This document shows positions 25,201 through 34,200 of a stretch of DNA of 64,000 nt, piece after piece. The notes beneath the pieces were generated by a model. That model saw only the letters and a program-made list of their open reading frames with translations, was not told the DNA's origin and did not search any database. The stretch lies in assembly GCA_905221605.1 (NCBI GenBank), contig CAJNDS010002629.1:62001-126000 (forward strand). The letters are read 5' to 3'. Numbering within the stretch: the stretch's first letter is position 1; every line of letters begins with the position of its first letter. The position numbers were made by a program, and so were the translations under genes. Source of the DNA: Symbiodinium natans (Eukaryota > Sar > Dinophyceae > Suessiales > Symbiodiniaceae).

Positions 25201-28200
25201 GCCTGATGCTCTTTGACACGCGTGTCTGACGTGTCCAGGCAAGGCAGAAGGATCAAGCGCAGATCCAGGAGGGGCTTAAGTCAACAATTGTTCTTTCTTT
25301 CCCGTGCTGGCTACTGAAAAGCTTGTAGGGCTTGTCGTATAGGCTGAGCCGACTTTCCTGATGGCAGAACTGAACACCCCCGCTTCCATGTCATGTGCTG
25401 CGCCGGAATCTCCATGCGGATGCACGATGAGTTTGTCTCAGTTGCGGTATCATCGGGCGGGTGGGGGGGGCGGCGGGGGGGACGGGGGCAATTGATGCCA
25501 GGTCGGTTCAGCCAAGGTCCGCATCAGGCGACTTAGTCGGGTGCATGCTTCCATGCCCGAAACGTGCCGAGTAATACTTGTTTCTTGTACGTTGTTGCTG
25601 TCAACCTTGCGCAGGAGCTTCACCGACGCCTTGGTGCTTTGGAGCAGGCTTACGGCATGGATGGGAAATCTTACGTAAGCAGTGGCTTCGTGACTTTAAT
25701 CTTGGTGGCTCGCTCTTGTTGCAGTGGCTTGTTGTCAGATAAGTTATCTGTACTTGTTTCTACTTATTTCTACTTATTTTTGCGTGTTTTTGAAGCGAAA
25801 ATAAAAATAGTAGAAACATGTAGAGCAAGAAGAAATGTAGGGCCTTTGCGAAAATATCACGAAGCGGGCCATTTTGTTCGAACTTCCAGAAACTAGCATG
25901 GACTTGCTGCGCGTTGCGATACTTCACTTACAGTTCATATGAGACAGCCATAGCAAGCCATATTCGTTTTGGTTTGCCTGCCTCCAAGTTCACGTACGCA
26001 GTGCAAGCAGATTGAAGGACAGAGCACTGTCGAGGAAACTCGTGTTAGCCAGGCGTGACGGCTGAAAGCTTGCGAGCTGCCACGCGAGGGGAGCGATTTC
26101 TCTGTTTTATCTGACAAAGGTTAGTTAAAGGTTTAGGGCTTGACGATTCATCGTTAGAGGTCAGTCGCTGTATTTGCAGGAAAGCTCAGACCTAATTAGA
26201 GTCTATATTATATTGGCCAAGCCTGTCTCCCCCTCCCAGGCACCAGGAAAAGTAGAAATTTACGGGGTGCAGGGGGCTTTCGGGTCTAAACGAAATTTCG
26301 ATGCAACGGCTCGGCTGCACGAACAAGCTTGCTTTCCAGAATGATGCAACGTGCTTGTCCCAAGCGGTTTTCCTGCAACAGCCTGGAACAAAAGCCAAAC
26401 AGAAGTTCAAGCAAGTACAAATAACTGGCAATAAATAGTAATAAGTAGGAGCAAAGGACATTCTTACGCGCAAACACTGCCAGTTTCTGCTCGTTTCTAC
26501 TTAAGTCTCTAATTGTAATAAACGCTTGCGCGCGCCGCCCGGCTCAGAGCATGCAGTGTGTGCACAGGGGCATCCCTGTGGGAAGGGTTGGTTGGGGGAA
26601 GGAGCAGGCACAAAACACGCTTATCGGCATGAAGCTGACAAAGAGGGGGAGGGTTTAGGGGGGGGGGGGGAAGGGTTGGGTTTGGGGGAAGGAGACCGGA
26701 TCCAGGTCTGCTTGTTCCAGACGCTTCTCGGCAGGAAGCCGAGGCAAACTAAGTTTACTTAGCTAGGCGTATGTTACTTGCCCTACTTAAAAGTTACTTT
26801 CCACTTACAAGTTCACTTACCGCCATTTATAAGTTACTGTGAAGTGTACAATTTACTTATGTCACTTCAATTTTCGTACAACAAGAACGAGTCATGACAA
26901 AGAGGGCTCTGATTTTAAAGATGACCACCAGTCAACAGCAACACTTCCTTCTATCATCTGTCGAGTTTGTCGCTTCTCAGTGGGCCTTGCTTGGGAGGCA
27001 GCGCAAGCCAAGGAAGCCGAAGGCTCGTGCCACGCTTCATGCCGAGGTTGCGGAAATTTGGCAAGCGTTGGCCATGAAAGATCGCAGAAGCCATGTAGGC
27101 CCTTGAGGTCTTGTAGACTTTAATTACGCCCGAAGAAGGCACAGGCTTTTTTGCAACGAGAGCATGTTGACAACTTTTTCCTGGTCTTAATACATCGTGG
27201 CCTTCCGTTCCGGGGTCAAGCCACTCTTGGCACAGGTGGGCGATTGATGAAGAACATGGAGCAGCGCCATGCCGAGGCTTCTGTCCTGAATCAACGTCTA
27301 GCTCTCATTCGCTGAAGCTGTGTGGAGCCATCATAAGGCTCCCCGAGAGAGACATGAAATCTACGATAGGCTTGTCGCCTTTTTGGGAAATTTAATCGGG
27401 TTTAAAGCCTTGATGGGCTGTGGTCTAGCCGACACGAGCAGTTGCCCTCTTTGCAACTGATTGGAAAACGGGTGCATAAAAAGCCACTCGAACTACCCAT
27501 CTTCAATCCCGAGAATCCGGAAACAGTTTCAGAGCCCTCAAGAGCCTTCGACATCCTCGAACACCTTGCTTCCTGTGCGCAGGCGTTGGACCAGTTGACC
27601 AACCTCTACAATCGAAAGCTCTGTCACGAGTCGGATCGCTTACTGGTGCTGAGGTGCCCACAGAGACTTTGAGGGTTTTGACGGGCTTCAACTTGTCTTG
27701 CAAAAGGTATCATAGAACAACAACCATACCGTAAGAAAGTTCAATGTTGGGACTGAGATGGACTGAGGGCTTTGCATCGCTTAAATGAGGCTTTGGGCAT
27801 GCGATTTCTCCTGAACCCTCCCCCAACTTCTGAGGAGTGCCACATGTTTTGGGGTTACCCCCGGTCATGCCCCAAGCACCTTGTGTTCGACGGCGGCTTT
27901 AGGGCTTGAAAGCTTCAGCTTTTTTTGGGGGGGGAGGGGGGGGAGGGGGGGTTGAATGTCGGTTTGAAGTTCTGCCTAACGGCCTAGAAAACCACTAAAA
28001 AACTATACAGTGGATTCTCAGTCAAGTCAATTCAGATGAAGGATGCAACGGGAAGAGCTGCAAGCCAAGATGGTCCAGGACGCAGGGCCAGCAAACCACA
28101 ATACAGGCGCATACAGCATACATGGCATACATAGTTGCATGGGCTGTTTCGTGATGTACAAGAGTATACTGCCACCTAAAGCTCCGCGGATGTTCTTTGA

Positions 28201-31200
28201 CCCAGGCTTCAGCATCTGGAAGAGGCATAGAGATTGTAGGGAGCTTGGCGTTTGCTGCTGGAGCCCTAAAAATCTCGAGATCCGAGATGGCTCTAGTTTC
28301 GGCATTTTCGAGGTGGTGGTGGATGGGGGGGGAGGGCAGGCCTCTGAACATGGGTGAAAAGATGAATTGGCGACGAATGATCCGCCACAGGGTTTGACAT
28401 GTGATAGTGTGCCTTCGATTTGGCGTTGTTACGCCTTACGTCAGGGGCATGGTCAGCCTTGATCTTTGATCTCAGCCTTTAGTCGTCCAAGGCCTCCTTC
28501 AAAGTGTGGAAGAAAGTTGTAAGAACCTGGCAAGTTCGGCCTGCATAAAGCCACCTTAGCATCTGCAGCTGAGAGAGCGCAGGCAATTAAGAAAGATTCA
28601 GCCAGCATGCCTGCAAGCCACACAACCTGGCCCAAACCGCTATCCGAATGGCGATGTGGCAACTCGACTTCTTGCTCTCTGATGCTCTACGTTTCCGGTT
28701 TGTCTTCGAATCGGGTGCCTCTTGAGAGGAGGAAGAGGAGCATCAGCAGCAGATGCGCGACTCCGCCTTGGCGGCCGGGCGCTCAATCGTCAAAGGCACT
28801 GCCTTCAGGTGAAATGGTGAAATGCTCCAGCGCATCAGGCATCAGGTTCCTGATGTCTCGTGGAACATCCATCGAGATCGAATCTTGCCTCGCAGGCTCA
28901 GGAGGAGCTCTCACGCCTTCTAGCCGAAAGAGACCTGGAGATCAAGAAGCATCAGGCCCAGCATTTCACATTGACCCGCATTGTTTGGGCGATGTTCATG
29001 ATTTACGCACTGACATGGGAATTCCCGTCTTCATGGTTAATTGCACCCAGACTCCACCCTAGATCTAGGACAGGTACGAGGGGCCCACTGAGTTTCGCCA
29101 CGCAGTCCCTGAAATCGCCGCATAAATCATGGCTGGCTCAGCTAGTATCATCGGTTGACTAAGCACGCCTGTCAGTCGCGCTCAAGACGCAAAGGGTTCC
29201 AAAAGTTCCAGAGGACCTCCTGGCCTTCATTCAGCACCGCTTCGAGGAGGTGCAGCAGCTCACGGCCGACAACCATGCCACCTAGCAAGAGATCATAAGG
29301 TGCACAGGAGAGCAGTGAGACAAAATATGGTATTCCTCCACACCTGCTGGTCTCATAGCAGATCCCGGCTCCGGTTTCTGTGAAGTTGTTGGGGCTGAGG
29401 ACCGAGAAGTGATTCGCTGCTTTTCTGCAGGAAAGACATACACGAACACCTTCAAAGTTTGGATGTGTGGCTGCCGACTTCAAGAACTCTCGGAACCAGA
29501 AGTGAAGAAGGGGGGGGGGGGGAAGAAGCTGAAGAAGCCCTGAGCATCGCTTGCGTTCCCATCCTGAAAGTCCTGACGTCAAGGGTTTTGCGCCCAGGTC
29601 TCAAGCATCATGGGTGGGAGGCGCTGGAGGAGCAGAAGCAGGTACTCGGGATGTACAGGGGCTGGGAGTTTGTGGCAAGGCTTGAGCTTTGGGATCTAGT
29701 TTGGGGTAGAGGTGTTGGGAGTTTAACCGGGCAGGGGGTCTTCAACGGGCATCGTGGAGGGTGTAGACAGTGTAGACTGGAACTCTGGCGCGTGTGGCTG
29801 ACGTGCACGAGCCTGTGGCCCAAGCTCGAAATGCTGGAATCCGCTTGAAATGCTGGAATGCTGCTGGAAGGTCGAGGAACAACTGCGAAAGGAGCAGGAG
29901 AAGCTGCAGGGAAGCCTGGAGAAGCAGGAGCGCCCCGTAGAACACCTAGGACCTATAGGGCTTGTCCGGGCACCGTAGCGCACCTTGACAAACCCTCGCA
30001 GTACCTGTTCAACCAACTGGACCCCTCTCCGCAACATCCCCCAGAAATTGGCCAAAAAAACAGGAGAAAGAGCGCGAAATTGTGGAGGAGAGGCAGCAAG
30101 AGTCGAACTCGACTCTGAAACCTGGCATGGTCTTTCAAGGGTTCATCCATCCAGGGTCGTACTGAGGCTTTGCACTTCACGGCTTAGCCCGTTTAAGTAT
30201 CTAATTATGGGCTTCTGAATGTAGGAGTCCCGGTACGTTCACGTTCCACAGGCCATAGACCACCTCATGCCTCAGAAAGCAACATCCTGGAAGTTGGTCC
30301 CAAGGCGGTCGCTGCATGAACAAGCAGAGGAGCTCAAGCGCACGCTTCCGGGCTGCTCTCAGACTGGGTGTTGGAGATGCCTGCTTAGGGCTCAGCTGCT
30401 TTAAACGTCGTTGCAGACCCGGCCACCTCGCAAGCCCAGGCTGCATGGGCTCCATGGGGAGCGGCAGGCAGCAAAACAGAGGGGGGGAGTGGGGGGGAGT
30501 GGGGGGGAGTGGGGGCTGGGGTGGCGGGGTTGGGGTGGGCTTGTGATGTCTGTGTCCGGGCTTCTCTGAGCAGTCCTGGACCATTCTCGCCAGGACCGTG
30601 AGGCGACTTTGCAGGATAAGCTTACAGCCATCGAAGGCTGGCGCATCAAAGCAGTCACGATAGGGTTTGTCGGTTTGTGTGAGTACTTTTCCGTCAGGGG
30701 CAGGGTCAGGAGTAGCAGGCGTTCACATCGCTGAAGCATACTGTTGGCATGCATTGCTCCCAGCCAAAGAATGAAGGCCGAAGAGTAGCCAAGATTCGAG
30801 ATGGGGATCGATGGCGCACAGCACGGCACGTACAGTAGCAGATTCTTCTGAGAACTCAATACAATGGCGTTTCTAAGTATAGGGCTCGAAGCTCCCGAAG
30901 CTTGTGCCCAGACACTAGCAAGCCTTTAACAAGCGGTTCTCGAAGAGTCGATCAGGCTTAAGCTGTAAGACTTCCCGAACTTACAACCTCGGGAGAAGCA
31001 CTGCTTCTGTTCAGACATGAGGAAGCAGATGCCACCATTGCCCCTCCCCAAAGCCATTCCCTCCAAACTCCGAGCAGGCTACAAGTCAAAGCAGAAGACC
31101 CTCAAGAAGTTCAAGCTGCTTCTAGACCAGAAGCTCGCTGAGGCTGCCATGCACCATGACCACGCTTTGTTGGTTCTCTTTGATGAAGTCCCACAATTGT

Positions 31201-34200
31201 AATTCAATCAGAACACGCCCGTGGCAAGGAGAGAGTGACTTTAGTACGCAAATCGTGAAACGCGAGATTGTTGGCTTGTCAATGTGCAAGAGCGCCCGTG
31301 CAGTCATTTTCTTTCCTGGCTCCATTTGTACATAAACCGGGTACAACATTGAGTCGCAAAAATGACCATGCAGCTCGTTCATTCATTTCCAGTATATTTT
31401 ACGCCCTTGTCTTTCTTTGTGTTGGTTACTGACGCCGGCTTACCTGCCTGCGTTTCATCGATATTGGGTGGGCCATTCGCAAGATACTCCGGGTTCCATG
31501 ACACGCTCTCCTCTCTCGCTTGCTGTTTTTGTTAACTCTCATGAGATGGCCTTCCCCTTTTTGCTCAATGCGGCTAGGTTCAGGTAGGTTTCAGGATCAT
31601 CTCGGGCATCTGTGCATGAATCAATGCCAAAGGTTTTTCACATCAGATACGTTGCAGAGGCATGCCTTAGCTTGATGTGGCGGTTCGGGTCTTCGCAGCC
31701 CAAGGATGGAAACAGCATCAAAATTCGGAGCACGATTCTGGGTCTTTTGCTTTGAGCTTGGGCTTGCTTGGCTTCTTGTATTCAAGGCCATGAAGTGCTT
31801 TGCCAAGCTGCAGGTGTCGACGTCACTTCAGCCAAAGGACTCGCTCATAAAGAAGCTCAACCAGGACCGTGGAATTCAGGGTCAATTTCGCAGGCGTGTG
31901 GTGCAGCTGCAGTGGACCTTGTTAACCAGCTGACCTCCGCGACTACAAGACTACACCGAAACGTATTCGTGCACAGAAACCATTGGCTTTTTGTTCTGGC
32001 GGAGCCAAGTTGGATCAGCTGAAGGCGTGGCAGATTCCGGCGTTCGCAGAGCAACCGGAGTCGTTAAACGAACCTACTTCTTCGGCTTGACCTAATCCAG
32101 GTTTGCTTCGGACAACAAAATCCAATAGTTCGGAGGCACGCATCAAATCTGACAACGCCATGGGACCTTGGAAACTAAACCCCAACACGACAGGACTTGA
32201 CAGACTTGGAGACGGAGTTTGAGCGGCAGCTTCTGGATCACCGGCAACTGGAGACTTGATTGCCCCCACTTTGCTCTGGTAGAGTTCCGAGGTTTGAGGG
32301 GTGTGTGGGGGGGGGGGGGGTGCTTGTTTGGCTTGGACTGCGCTCGTGAATTGGTTCATGCGGGGATACAAGCAACATAAACCCTATCCTTCACATATAC
32401 GGCATGAGGCTACGAAAGTGATCTCGTTAAACCCCGTGGCTTGAACTCTAGCCGGCACGTGGAACCGCCTAAACTTCCGAAACTATGGACCTTGAGCCAG
32501 GAAGGGCAGATCGCCCAGCGGCGGCAAAAGGCAGCCATCCTGACACAAGAGACAGAGGAGACCTGCTCTGGCCCAGTTCTGAGGCTTCATTACTCCACTG
32601 GCCCGAAAGAAACACCCCTCCCCCCAAGAAAGCAAACGCCACGGGAGAATTCCCGCTGCGGCTGAGTGTGCTCAGTGTGTGCTCTCACCCTTGTCGAAGC
32701 CAAAGCTGCGATGACACCCATACCACTGGGCCACTACTCGCCCGATCTCGCCCGTGTTTACCTTGTGTTGAATGATACGCCTTTTCAACGAACCCCAGAG
32801 TCGCCCGTCCTTACAGATCCACTTCCTGCATCGGCCCAGAAGCCCTTGCAGCAAGAGCACGCATTAAGAAAGCAACACAAAGGCGATCAACAGCTTTGAA
32901 CAAGTCGCCGGCACCGTGCAGCACTATGCAGCACTTACAGGTGGCTCACGCGTAGTTTGGAGCTGACAGGGAACAAGCACCTGTTGCCTCCCCATCTCTT
33001 GTGGCGACCCAACACAGAGCTGAGCCAAAAAACATCTCCACAAAAGCACGGACTGTTGTCAGGAGCTGAAAGCTCGGGTGCGCGAGAAGGATGCTCAAAT
33101 TCGCCGCTTCACCAGTGACGTGCACCAAGTGGTCACCGAGGATGTCCTGGCATTCAGGGATATTGTGGAGTGTTGAGTGTTGCGGTAGTCAGGTGACGCT
33201 GCTAGGTTGTGCCTTGGGGGTGGTTTATGGCGGGGTGCCAAAAGAGCTAGCAGCGAGGGTGTTCGAGACTCAAGAGCCTGCAGCTCGTAAGCATTCGGAA
33301 ACAGAACCATGCATGAAATACAGATGAGCACAGAAGAATGGCCCTTCCTTTTCGTACTTCACACTCTGCTTTTTTGAAGGAGAATAGCATGGAGTCTCCC
33401 CTTCACTTTCTCAGGAGACAGACCTATCGGTCTGGCCTCGTGAGATCCGGAGGTGCCGGGCTGAAGAGAGGGCAGAGCATGATAAGCACCTTGAGGCCAA
33501 TACAGGCTGTCTCTAGTCTCTAGCGTTAGTGTCGAGGCTGATAACCGCTCAAGCCAGGGCGAAGTAGTAGTTCAGTGGTAGCCAAGCCACAGCAAATGTC
33601 ACGGTGACCATAAGTCTGCACTTCATGCCATCGGCCGAAAGACTTCTTTCGGGTGAACTGCTGTTCAGTCCTTCAGTCTTGCTGGCAACTTGCATGAGGA
33701 GCCAGAGCATGCTTCTGAGTTCATTGTGCAGTTGGGTGATGCTCGCAATAAGTTGCGGGCTTCAGGTCACAGTTTTCTCACATTCGTGCATTGACTCCTT
33801 GAACGTAGGCTGTACCACCAACACATAGACGGCGATCTACGTGGACAAGGGCGTTTACCCCTGGAGGCTTGTTGGGCCATGCGACCCACTTGTGGTTCCC
33901 AGAAGCACCTGCATGTATCTACGCCGATGGAAGACCCAGATCTGGCCCAGGAATCCTCCAATCCACCCCTTGACTTTGCCCCCCTACACGAGGTGTTGGC
34001 TGAACAATGAATGTTGCGCGTAGGAGCACTTTGCTCCTCCACCTTGCCTCCTCAACCCGAAACCGGAGAGCGATTATCCTGTTCAAGTTTCCCTATTAAT
34101 CGCCGTGAACTTAAACTCAAACCCTCTGCTCGGAGCGGCACTTTGTAGGCTTATCCCAAACCGGAGTGACCCCTCGAAAGAGCCGGCGTTACATGGGAAG

